Shown in pieces: positions 56,242-64,000 of a stretch of 64,000 bases of DNA. The DNA comes from Streptomyces sp. cg36 (GTDB lineage Bacteria; Actinomycetota; Actinomycetes; Streptomycetales; Streptomycetaceae). The DNA is taken from positions 3,100,001 to 3,164,000 of the forward strand of contig NZ_CP163520.1 in assembly GCF_041080675.1 (NCBI RefSeq), read 5' to 3'. Position 1 is the first letter of the stretch; the number at the start of each line of letters is the position of its first letter. The notes under the pieces were generated by a model. That model worked only from the letters and a program-made list of their open reading frames with translations, was not told where the DNA came from and did no database searches. The translations under genes and the position numbers were made by a program.

Positions 56242-56687
56242 CCGCTCGCTCCTGGCAGGTCCCCCAGGAGGTCTACCGGGCGCTCGCGGGGGTCAGCGCC
56301 GCCGCGAAGAAGCAGCTCGACCCGACCGTGGCCGAGCTGGTCATGGTCCGGGCCTCCCAGCTCAACCACTGCGCCTTCTGCCTGGACATGCATCTGGAGC
56401 TCGCCCGCAAGCACGGCGAGACCGAGGGACGGCTCGATCTCGTCGCGGCCTGGGAGGAAGCGGGCGACCGCTTCAGCGAGCGCGAGCGGGCCGCGCTCGC
56501 CCTCACCGAATCGATAACGGTCCTGACCGACGGATTCGTTCCCGACGAGGTGTACGCGCAGGCCGCGCGGTACTTCGACGAGAACGAACTGGCCCATCTC
56601 ATCGCCGCGATCACCGCCATCAACACCTGGAACCGGCTGATGGTGGCCCGCCGTACCGCACCCGGAGAGACCGAATGGCACAGCTGA
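56238..56687 (+). CDS. AhpD-like carboxymuconolactone decarboxylase family protein (second of pair)
   Basis: The 149-residue protein is a paralogue of its upstream neighbour, with MVRASQLNHCAFCLDMHLEL, LTESITVLTDGFVPDEVYAQ and LIAAITAINTWNRLM. GTG at 56238 overlaps the first gene's stop by four bases. The gene also overlaps the following PEP-mutase family gene by 13 bases. Two coupled homologues suggest a heteromeric AhpD-type enzyme rather than redundancy. Confidence 0.88.
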   Translation: MTARSWQVPQEVYRALAGVSAAAKKQLDPTVAELVMVRASQLNHCAFCLDMHLELARKHGETEGRLDLVAAWEEAGDRFSERERAALALTESITVLTDGFVPDEVYAQAARYFDENELAHLIAAITAINTWNRLMVARRTAPGETEWHS

Positions 56688-57403
56688 CCCCCGTCGCCGC
56701 CTTCCGCGCCCTGCACCACGGGCGCGCCCCGGGCGACCCCCTGATCCTGCCGGGCCCGTGGGACGCGGCCAGCGCCCGCGTCTTCGAGGAGGCGGGCTTC
56801 CCGGCGCTCGCCACGCCGAGCGCGGGGGTCGCCGCCTCGCTCGGCCACGCGGACGGCGAGACGCCCGGGGACGAGATGTTCGCGGCGGTCGCGCGGATCG
56901 TCCGGGCCGTCTCCGTCCCGGTCTCGGCGGACGTCGAGGGCGGCTACGGCCTCTCCCCCAAGGAGCTCGTGGGCCGTCTCCTGGAGACCGGCGCGGTCGG
57001 CTGCAACCTGGAGGACTCGGCGGAGGGCGCGCTCAAGGACCCGGCGCGGCACGCCGACTGGCTGGCCGAGGTGCGCGCGGAGGCCGGGGACGCGCTGTTC
57101 GTCAACGCGCGCGTGGACACGTACATCGCGGGCCTGACCGATCTCGACGCGACCATCGCGCGGGCGCGCGCGTACGCGGCGGCGGGCGCGGACTGCGTCT
57201 ACCCCTACGGGGCCCCGGCCGAGCATCTGCCGAAGATCGCCGCCGCCGTTCCGGTCCCGGTCAACCAGGTCGCCAAGGCCGACGGCCCGACCCCGCGCCG
57301 CCTGGGCGAACTGGGCGCGTCCCGGGTCACGTTCGGCCCCCTCCTCCAGCAGCGGGCCACCCACGCCCTGCGGGAGATCGCCCAGCACCTGCGCACGGGC
57401 TGA
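56675..57403 (+). CDS. Isocitrate lyase / PEP phosphonomutase superfamily protein
   Basis: The 242-residue protein is a TIM-barrel enzyme of the ICL/PEPM group with LPGPWDAASARVFEEAGFPA, PVSADVEGGYG (metal Asp/Glu), AVGCNLEDSAEGAL and ARVDTYIAG. The KKCGH lyase motif is absent, so isocitrate lyase is unlikely; 2-methylisocitrate-like lyase, oxaloacetate hydrolase or phosphonopyruvate chemistry are possible. It is part of the MocR-divergent operon. ATG follows GGAGAGA. Confidence 0.85.
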   Translation: MAQLTPVAAFRALHHGRAPGDPLILPGPWDAASARVFEEAGFPALATPSAGVAASLGHADGETPGDEMFAAVARIVRAVSVPVSADVEGGYGLSPKELVGRLLETGAVGCNLEDSAEGALKDPARHADWLAEVRAEAGDALFVNARVDTYIAGLTDLDATIARARAYAAAGADCVYPYGAPAEHLPKIAAAVPVPVNQVAKADGPTPRRLGELGASRVTFGPLLQQRATHALREIAQHLRTG

Positions 57404-57466
57404 GCGACGGCGTCCCCGGCCGGGACCGGCCCCCTTCCGGTCGGCCCGGCCCGATCGGCCCGCCCG

Positions 57467-58498
57467 TCAGCTGGGCGCGAACGTGTCGAGGACCGTGTTC
57501 AGGACCGCCTGCTGCCGGGGCCAGTCGGTGACGGGGCCGTAGACGAGCACCGTGTACGGCGCCCCGTTCCCGGCGACGAAGGAGCGGGCCACGCCCTGGA
57601 TGCGCTCGGCCGGGGCGTCGCGGTCGTACGCGTACACCAGCTCGGCCGCGTCCGTGCCGGTCGTCCCGGGCAGCCGGCGCAGCGAGACCTCCTGGTAGCC
57701 GCGCTGGGAGGCGAGGTTGCCCGAGGTGATCCGCAGGGCGTCGTACGGGGTGATGCCGGGCTCGGTCAGCCGGAACATCTGGAGCAGATAGCGCTGGTCG
57801 GGCGAGCGGTACAGGGCGCTGCTGCGCTCCTCGGTCCGCGTCCACGTCTGCGGGACGGCGACGCGCCAGCCCAGCGGGTCGTCCACCTGCCGGAAGCCCT
57901 CGGGCACGGCCGCCGTGCTGATGTCGGGGGTGGCCGCGCTGGTGGGCTCCCCGGTCGGGGTCCCACCGGACGTGTCGCCCGGGGAGTCGGTCGGCGTGCC
58001 GGACGCGGTGTCCGTGGGGCCGCTCTCCCGCGCCGTCGCCGAGGAGGACGCGCCCGCCGCCCGCCCCGGCCCGTCGTCCCGGCCCCACAGCGCCCAGCCC
58101 CCGGCCGCCCCGCCCGCCAGGACCGCGACGGCCACCGCCGCCACGACCGCCCGCTGCCGCCGTCGCGCCGCCGGATCCGGTCCCGGGTCCCCGGGCGCGT
58201 ACGGCGGCGGGGCGAGCGGGTCGGGCGGCAGGAGGTACGCGCCCCGGGTCGGCGCCTCGTGCGGCGGCACCTCGTCGTGCGGCGCCCCCTGGTCCGCGCC
58301 GAACGGGGAGGCGGGCCCCAGCCACGGCGGCGGCGCCAGCGGCGGCCGGGCCGGGGGGCCGGACGGGGGCGGGCCGGACGGGGGCGGCGGTGCGGACGGC
58401 GGCGCACCGGGCGCGGGTGCGGGCTGCCGTGCGTCGCCCTGCTCCCAGCTCTGCGTCTCGTCGTTCCAGTGGGCGCCCCCGCCGCCTCGCGCGCTCAT
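57467..58498 (-). CDS. Membrane-anchored protein with long Pro-rich cytoplasmic arm
   Basis: The 343-residue protein begins with a conserved-looking HWNDETQSWEQGDA segment, then about 90 residues rich in Pro/Ala (PPPPSGPPPSGPPARPPLAP), a single membrane helix near residue 120 (AVVAAVAVAVLAGGAAGGWA), a Thr/Ser/Gly linker and a folded extracellular domain (DDPLGWRVAVPQTWTRTEER, RSPDQRYLLQMFRL, ITSGNLASQRGYQEV). Such layouts occur downstream of Ser/Thr kinases but no kinase gene is in the window. It is the last gene of a minus-strand cluster with the two genes above it, separated by 4 bases. Confidence 0.75.
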   Translation of the reverse strand: MSARGGGGAHWNDETQSWEQGDARQPAPAPGAPPSAPPPPSGPPPSGPPARPPLAPPPWLGPASPFGADQGAPHDEVPPHEAPTRGAYLLPPDPLAPPPYAPGDPGPDPAARRRQRAVVAAVAVAVLAGGAAGGWALWGRDDGPGRAAGASSSATARESGPTDTASGTPTDSPGDTSGGTPTGEPTSAATPDISTAAVPEGFRQVDDPLGWRVAVPQTWTRTEERSSALYRSPDQRYLLQMFRLTEPGITPYDALRITSGNLASQRGYQEVSLRRLPGTTGTDAAELVYAYDRDAPAERIQGVARSFVAGNGAPYTVLVYGPVTDWPRQQAVLNTVLDTFAPS

Positions 58499-58502
58499 CG
58501 GC

Positions 58503-58877
58503 TCAGCCGCCCAGCAGCGTGGCCACGGTCCGGCCGACGGCGGCAGCCGAGGTCAGGATGCCGGTGAGGCTCTCCGCGTCGCCGAGCGCGCGGCGCAGCC
58601 GGGCCAGCCGGCCGGGGCTCGCCGCGCCCGCCGACGCGATCTCGGCCTCGGTGTCGGCCGCCGCCGCGTCCAGCTCCCGCACCCGCTCGTTGCCGACCAC
58701 TCTGGCCAGGTCGGCCCGCAACTCCTGCACGGCGGCCAGGAGTTCGGCCTGCACCGGATCGGCGGGCGGGCCGCCCTGCTGATTGGTGACGGTGTTGTGG
58801 TCGCCGATGGCCATCGCGCCGACCATGCTGCCGATGCTGATCCCGCCCCGTGCCTTGCCGTCCTCACCCGTTGCCAC
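58503..58877 (-). CDS. Small protein with IGDHNTV motif (DUF5955-like)
   Basis: The 124-residue soluble protein has an N-terminal Gly/Ile-rich strand with GSMVGAMAIGDHNTVTNQQG, then a helical region VQAELLAAVQELRADLARVV that is likely a coiled coil, and a hydrophobic end (AESLTGILTSAAAVGRTVAT). The same IGDxNTV motif ends the preceding protein. The start is GTG at 58877, overlapping that gene by 14 bases. Function unknown. Confidence 0.75.
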   Translation of the reverse strand: MATGEDGKARGGISIGSMVGAMAIGDHNTVTNQQGGPPADPVQAELLAAVQELRADLARVVGNERVRELDAAAADTEAEIASAGAASPGRLARLRRALGDAESLTGILTSAAAVGRTVATLLGG

Positions 58878-60519
58878 GGCCGCCCGCCTTTCCCGCTGTG
58901 GTCGTCTTGTTGATCACCGTGTTGCGGTCGCCGATGGCGATCGCGCCCTTGGCGGTCTCGATGAAGGTCGCCCCCTCGGCGACGTTGACGATCTTCTGGA
59001 CGAACTCGTCCGTCTCCCAGCCCGCCTCCTGGAGCGCCAGGCGCACCCCGTTGGCCACCCGGTCCTGGATGGACTTCAGATAGCGGCTGACGTCCATCTC
59101 CTGGAAGAGCGAGGCGTCGTTCTCGGAGCCCATCTCGCGCACCGATCTGACCGGCCCCTCCGGCAGCGCCCGCCCGTACCCGCCGGCCGCGAGCCGCCCC
59201 AGCGAGACCGCGCCGCGCCACAGGGTGAGCACCGCGCGCCCGCCCGCGGCCGGGGTGTGGGCCAGCGCCCAGACGGCCTTGCCGAAGCGGTTGTTGTGCC
59301 GGTAGCGGTGGGCCGCCCGGTCGGCGTCCTGGTACAGCTGCCTGACCGGGCGCAGCACGTGCGGGGCGACCTCCAGCATCAGCATCCCGCCCTGGGTGTG
59401 GACCCGTACGAACACGGTGGTGACGATCTCCTCGCCCCAGCCGCCGACCCGGATCCGCAGGAAGTGCCGCCGGGTCTCGCCGCCCTCCTCGATGGCGCGC
59501 GCCCGGTGCTCCTCGAAGGAGCGGCCGTCGTACGGGCCCGCGGCGCGGCTCGGCAGGCCCAGCACCGGCAGGAAGACGATCTCGTCGAGCTCCAGCTCGC
59601 GCAGCCGGTCCCGGACGGCCGCCGCCAGTTCGGGCGAGCCGTGCGGGGAGGGGACGCGCAGCGCCTCCAGGAGCGGCACGATCCGGCGCAGGATGGCGCT
59701 GTTGTCGAGCGGCTCGGGCACCCGGTCCTTGTCGGGGCGCAGTTCCACGGAGAGGGACCACGGCTCGTACGGCCGCCCGGCCCCGCAGAACGGGTTGGTC
59801 ACGTGGTAGAGCACCAGCGGCGCGTGCTGCTCGGCGCGGATGCGGCGGGCCAGGCGCTGGAAGCGGTCGCCCTCGGCGGCCTCGGCCGGGTCGGTGGCCA
59901 GGGCCGGGAACCTGGGTCTGGACAGCTCCTCGGTGAGCGACTTGGCGAACTGGCCGCGCTGGGCGGCCACCGCCCAGGCCAGCAGCAGCGGCAGGACCAG
60001 GGCGCACCACGCCTGGATCCGCAGGTCGCCGCCGGTGCCGCCGCCCAGCGACCCGAACGGTCCGGGCAGCCTGGACGGGCCCACCCCGCCGCCGAACAGG
60101 GCGGGCGCCAGCAGGACGACGAGGGCCAGCGCGTAGCACACCCAGCCGATCAGCCGGACGTACCAGGCGATGACCCGGCGGACCCAGAACGGCCGCTCCT
60201 GCGGGCCCCGGAGCCAGCCCGCCAGGGTGAACAGCGCGAACGCCGGCACATAGAACAGGATCAGCCACTGGGTGAGCGGCACGGCCACGATCCACAGCAG
60301 CACGATCCCGGCCGCCCAGCCGGTCTCCAGGCGCCGGGCGCGCAGCGCGTGGGCCAGGACCCGGGCCGCGTCGATGCCGAGCGAGGGGGCCGCGATGCGC
60401 TCCTCGTGGACGTAGAGCTCGTCGATGACGGCGTCCCGGAAGGCGCCGTCCAGATAGGTGCCCGCGCACAGCAGCCGGGTCGCCTCGCTGGATCCGGGTG
60501 TCCTCGGTCGCGTCGTCAA
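58864..60519 (-). CDS. Multi-span membrane protein ending in IGDRNTV motif
   Basis: The 551-residue protein has four or so hydrophobic helices in residues 70-215 (WAAGIVLLWIVAVPLTQWLI, WYVRLIGWVCYALALVVLLA, WCALVLPLLLAWAVAAQRGQ), then a long soluble part with YHVTNPFCGAGRPYEPWSL, LDEIVFLPVLGLPSRAAGPY and FLRIRVGGWGEEIVTTVFVR, and at its end AIAIGDRNTVINKTTTAGKA. The start is TTG at 60519 behind GGGGGG. No enzymatic motif was recognised. It heads a three-gene cluster with 58503 and 57467. Confidence 0.78.
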   Translation of the reverse strand: MTTRPRTPGSSEATRLLCAGTYLDGAFRDAVIDELYVHEERIAAPSLGIDAARVLAHALRARRLETGWAAGIVLLWIVAVPLTQWLILFYVPAFALFTLAGWLRGPQERPFWVRRVIAWYVRLIGWVCYALALVVLLAPALFGGGVGPSRLPGPFGSLGGGTGGDLRIQAWCALVLPLLLAWAVAAQRGQFAKSLTEELSRPRFPALATDPAEAAEGDRFQRLARRIRAEQHAPLVLYHVTNPFCGAGRPYEPWSLSVELRPDKDRVPEPLDNSAILRRIVPLLEALRVPSPHGSPELAAAVRDRLRELELDEIVFLPVLGLPSRAAGPYDGRSFEEHRARAIEEGGETRRHFLRIRVGGWGEEIVTTVFVRVHTQGGMLMLEVAPHVLRPVRQLYQDADRAAHRYRHNNRFGKAVWALAHTPAAGGRAVLTLWRGAVSLGRLAAGGYGRALPEGPVRSVREMGSENDASLFQEMDVSRYLKSIQDRVANGVRLALQEAGWETDEFVQKIVNVAEGATFIETAKGAIAIGDRNTVINKTTTAGKAGGRGNG

Positions 60520-60615
60520 CGGTCCCCCCGATGAGCGAACTCCCGCCCTCCACGGACGGGTTGCCCGTGACGGAGGCCACAGCGTATGGGAGGGGACGGC
60601 TCCGTGTCGTACGCC

Positions 60616-60660
60616 AAAAAGACCACCCCCGGCGGCCTGGTGGGGCTGCCGGGGGTGGTG
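60616..60660 (-). terminator. Rho-independent terminator of mdh
   Basis: On the minus strand CACCACCCCCGGC pairs with GCCGGGGGTGGT and is followed by CTTTTT, 24 bases past the mdh stop. This is the most classical terminator in the window. Confidence 0.9.
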
Positions 60661-60683
60661 GGAGAGCCGGGGCTCGGGTGGTG

Positions 60684-61685
<1,002 letters not shown>

Positions 61686-61711
61686 TTAGAACAGCAGGTG
61701 GTGGGGGGTTG

Positions 61712-61800
61712 CCCCTAGTTCCGGCCATCTCCTCACGTCAAGGTCCCGCTCGGGTCCCGCAGGGGCCGCCGAGGCGGTGCCGAGCTGAATCTTGACGTGA
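61712..61800 (-). promoter_or_regulatory. mdh promoter with a spaced inverted repeat
   Basis: On the minus strand TTGACG (61736-61741) and TAGGGG (61712-61717) are 18 bases apart. The -35 is part of TCACGTCAAG (61733-61742), which recurs inverted as CTTGACGTGA at 61791-61800, 48 bases further from the gene. Two sites for one regulator, bound as a loop, or a second promoter are possible. Confidence 0.5.
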
Positions 61801-61888
61801 AGAGATAACCAGCGGTCAGGCTATCCGACCCCGGCCACCCCGAACCCCCGCCCCCCTGTGGGACGCCTCACCCCGTCCTCCGGGCGGG

Positions 61889-62959
61889 TCACCGCTGCCG
61901 TGCGGTGCAGCCCTTCTTCCCGGCGGCGAGCGTGGCGCACGCCCGGGCCGACGCCGGGCCGTCCACCGCGAGCATCTTGGTGTACGCCTCCTTGTCGGCG
62001 TCCACCGTGCCGCTGCCGCCCTGCCGGGTGCCCGTCGCGGTGTACGCGCCGATCGTCACCCGGTCGCCGGGCGCGGCCTGCTGGATGCGGGCCCAGGCGG
62101 CCCCGCAGGTCTGGCTGTAGCGGACCTGGACGAGCGCGGTGCCGATCTTCGCGGACGTCACCGTCTTGGCGAACGCGCCGCCGCACCCCATCGTCTCCGG
62201 GTCCTGGCCGGTGCAGCCCTCGTGGACGCACTTGACGCCCGCGGGCAGCGAGGGCGCGGCCGTGGTGGGCGTCGGCGAGGGCGCCGGGGCCGCCGTGCCG
62301 TCGCCGCCGCCGAGGTCGGTGAGGAGCACGGCCGCCGCGATGACCAGCAGCGCGCCGAGGACGCCCGCCACGAACATGACCAGTCGCCGCCGCCCGCCCG
62401 GTCCCCGGCCGCCGCGTCCGGGATCCTTGACCGCCGGTCCGCGACCGCGGCCCGCACCGGCCGGCTCGGGCTGCGGCATGCCGGGCACGCCCTGGTGGCC
62501 GGCCGGGCCGCCGGGCGTGCCGGGGGCGCCGGGCCGGGTCGCGGCCGGCAGGGGCTCGGCGGAGCGCTGCGGGGCGGGGCTCTGCGCGACGGGGCTCTGC
62601 GGGCCGCCGGGGACCGGGCCGAACTCGCCCAGGGCCGCGCGCGCCTGGGATATCCGGATCTGCTCCATCGTCATGTCGTGCCGCATCTCGGCCCGGCTCC
62701 AGGCTCGCTCCGCCAGCTCCCACATGGTGGTCAGATGAAGGGGGTTGGTCCCGGTCACCTCGGCGAGCGCGACGATCGCGCCCTTGGGCGCCAGCAGCCG
62801 CCCGCCCAGATAGCGTTCCCAGGAGGTCTTGCTGTAGCCGGTGCGGTCGGCGACCGCCGCCAGGCTGAGTCCGCTGCGGTCGACCAGTCTGCGCAACTGG
62901 CTCGCGAACTCCCGCACCTGCGGGTCGAGTTCGTCCGGCAGCGCCTTCCAGCGAGGCAT
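61889..62959 (-). CDS. XRE-type HTH membrane protein with DUF2690 extracellular domain
   Basis: The 356-residue protein has a Cro/C1 helix-turn-helix near residues 15-85 (QLRRLVDRSGLSLAAVADRT, SWERYLGGRLLAPKGAIVAL, LHLTTMWELAERAWSRAEMR), a Pro/Gly-rich linker, one membrane span near residue 235 (LVMFVAGVLGALLVIAAAVL), and an outer domain with four Cys (KCVHEGCTGQDPETMGCGGA, QTCGAAWARI), which matches DUF2690. This is a cytoplasmic DNA-binding head linked to an outside sensor, a one-component membrane regulator. ATG at 62959 follows AGGGGGAAG. Confidence 0.85.
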   Translation of the reverse strand: MPRWKALPDELDPQVREFASQLRRLVDRSGLSLAAVADRTGYSKTSWERYLGGRLLAPKGAIVALAEVTGTNPLHLTTMWELAERAWSRAEMRHDMTMEQIRISQARAALGEFGPVPGGPQSPVAQSPAPQRSAEPLPAATRPGAPGTPGGPAGHQGVPGMPQPEPAGAGRGRGPAVKDPGRGGRGPGGRRRLVMFVAGVLGALLVIAAAVLLTDLGGGDGTAAPAPSPTPTTAAPSLPAGVKCVHEGCTGQDPETMGCGGAFAKTVTSAKIGTALVQVRYSQTCGAAWARIQQAAPGDRVTIGAYTATGTRQGGSGTVDADKEAYTKMLAVDGPASARACATLAAGKKGCTARQR

Positions 62960-63375
62960 GTGCTTCCCCCTTGTCCCCCCATACGTGCCTGATGTGCCCC
63001 CCGGGGGCCGCGCCGTCCCCGTCGCGCCGTTGGCCCCTGTTCCGCCCCCATCCTCCCATCGGCGGAGGGTGCCGTCACCAAGGCCCCCGGCGCCCGGGGG
63101 CGGCTGTTGCCCGGCGCGCACACAGTTGCGGAACGGTCACCTCCGCGCCACAGGCCAGGGCTTTCCCTTGTCGCCACATTGGCGCGTGCATGACTCTTGG
63201 ACCACGGGGGACGGACGGCGCCCGTCCTTCCACGGGGGTGAGGACGGGCGCCGCTCCGTTTTCACGCACAGGAGTGCCGACCGGCTCGCGTACGGGAGTA
63301 CGCACCGGCGCACGCGCCCGTTCAACGCGACCGCGCCGAAGCCCGGGACGCCCGTCGCGGGCCCCGGGCCGCGGG
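62960..63375. other. Gene-free interval containing a strong hairpin
   Basis: Over 400 bases without a credible gene. A perfect 12-base stem, GGCGCCCGTCCT with AGGACGGGCGCC, lies at 63217-63252 and probably ends the transcript of the DUF3017-type gene (minus strand). The interval also should hold the promoter of the XRE gene, but no clear -35/-10 pair was seen. Confidence 0.6.
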
Positions 63376-63912
63376 TCAGCGGACGGTGAAGTGGACCGCG
63401 TCCTCCAGGAACGGCACGTTCAGCCACGGCCGGGGCTGCGCCACCAGGGCGAGCAGCACGATCATCACGCCGAGCAGCCCGTACGTGGTGATGTCGGTGA
63501 AGCGGGAGCGGACCGCCAGCATTCCCACCGACGGCAGCGTCCAGCGCATCACCCCGCCCGCCAGCAGGGCGAGGCCGATGACGATCAGACCGACCCGGAA
63601 CAGGTCCACCGAGACCAGCAGCAGCCCGAACCCGGTCGCCACCAGGACCGACAGCAGCGGCCACTGGCGCGCGGGCGCGGGCGAGGCCCCGGAGGCCGCC
63701 CGCCCGCCGCCCTCGGGCCGCGCGGTGTCACGGGTGATGGAGGGGAAGCGCCGGGACGCCTTGCGGGGGGCGGGGGCGGCCGGGCCCCCGCCCGCGGACG
63801 GCCCGGGGCCGCCCGCCGTGCCGGTGGCGGGCGGCCGGGCACCGTTCAGCGGCGGCCCGGTGCGGCTCTCCGCCCCGCTGCCGCCGTCCCCCGTACTCGT
63901 CTCGGCGTCCAT
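63376..63912 (-). CDS. DUF3017-type membrane protein
   Basis: The 178-residue protein has a disordered Gly/Pro/Ala-rich first 80 residues, then three membrane helices (LLSVLVATGFGLLLVSVDLF, VGLIVIGLALLAGGVMRW, YGLLGVMIVLLALVAQ). The folded part matches DUF3017, which is conserved next to folD in actinobacteria. It starts with ATG 18 bases after the folD stop. Function unknown. Confidence 0.82.
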   Translation of the reverse strand: MDAETSTGDGGSGAESRTGPPLNGARPPATGTAGGPGPSAGGGPAAPAPRKASRRFPSITRDTARPEGGGRAASGASPAPARQWPLLSVLVATGFGLLLVSVDLFRVGLIVIGLALLAGGVMRWTLPSVGMLAVRSRFTDITTYGLLGVMIVLLALVAQPRPWLNVPFLEDAVHFTVR

Positions 63913-63930
63913 GCCTGGTGTCCCTTCCGG

Positions 63931-64000
63931 TCAGCTCGCGGCGACGCCGCGCTCCGCCGCTTCAACGACATTGACCAGCAGCTGGGCGCGGGTCATCGGA
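63931..64000 (-). CDS. folD: Bifunctional methylenetetrahydrofolate dehydrogenase/cyclohydrolase, C-terminal end
   Basis: Only the last 22 codons and the stop are inside the window. They read PMTRAQLLVNVVEAAERG followed by four residues, the usual FolD ending (PMTxAxLLxN). FolD interconverts methylene-, methenyl- and formyl-tetrahydrofolate and thus joins glyA in one-carbon metabolism. Confidence 0.85.
   Translation of the reverse strand, partial: PMTRAQLLVNVVEAAERGVAAS

Overview
The window is a contiguous piece of a high-GC actinobacterial chromosome, almost certainly Streptomyces. The evidence is the very high G+C with strong third-position bias, dense 4-base stop/start overlaps, frequent GTG starts, leaderless promoters, and a gene order that from memory matches the conserved core of the Streptomyces coelicolor chromosome (roughly folD-mdh-glyA-trpS-sdh-nucleoside ABC-deoA). 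No rRNA, tRNA, insertion sequence, prophage or CRISPR was seen. This is core rather than island DNA.

Layout. 1-9.2 kb: sigma-factor tail, a STAS protein, then a nucleoside salvage and uptake block (deoA, cdd, two permeases, a double ATPase, a BMP lipoprotein), all on the minus strand. Three near-identical palindromes suggest one regulator. The ATPase appears to start at ATC. An M20 amidohydrolase follows. 9.5-16.6 kb: a nonulosonic-acid (Kdn/sialic-type) surface glycopolymer locus with synthase, CMP-sugar synthetase fused to a HAD phosphatase, two polysialyltransferase-like proteins, a GT2 enzyme and a further putative glycosyltransferase. 16.6-26.9 kb: TetR/FAD-monooxygenase pair, a stand-alone acyl-CoA mutase subunit, an L,D-transpeptidase, two paralogous ECF sigma genes with one putative anti-sigma, a GH20 hexosaminidase and a divergent OHCU-decarboxylase relative.

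27.1-30.5 kb: the sdhCDAB operon. 30.7-35.6 kb: MarR/MFS pair, TetR, an orphan solute-binding protein and a small membrane protein. 35.7-42.3 kb: a D,D-carboxypeptidase and BrkB protein beside a decaprenyl-phospho-pentose set (PAP2, UbiA-type phosphoribosyltransferase, GtrA, DprE1, DprE2). 42.3-42.9 kb is a striking G-rich repeat block. 43-47.8 kb: 2H phosphoesterase, trpS and an ECF sigma operon with two matching ECF promoters. 48-57.4 kb: glyA behind a ZTP riboswitch, rocD, a polysaccharide deacetylase behind a DasR-like box, a YgiC/YgiB-like pair, a multi-TM protein, and a MocR regulator divergent from an AhpD-like/PEP-mutase operon. 57.4-64 kb: a three-gene membrane cluster with a shared IGDxNTV motif, mdh, an XRE membrane regulator, a DUF3017-type protein and the folD tail.

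Main biological themes are cell-envelope assembly, central carbon and one-carbon metabolism (sdh, mdh, glyA, folD), nucleoside salvage, and several local regulator/target pairs whose operators are readable in the sequence. Starts were re-chosen from ribosome binding sites, overlaps and promoter distance where the longest ORF looked wrong.
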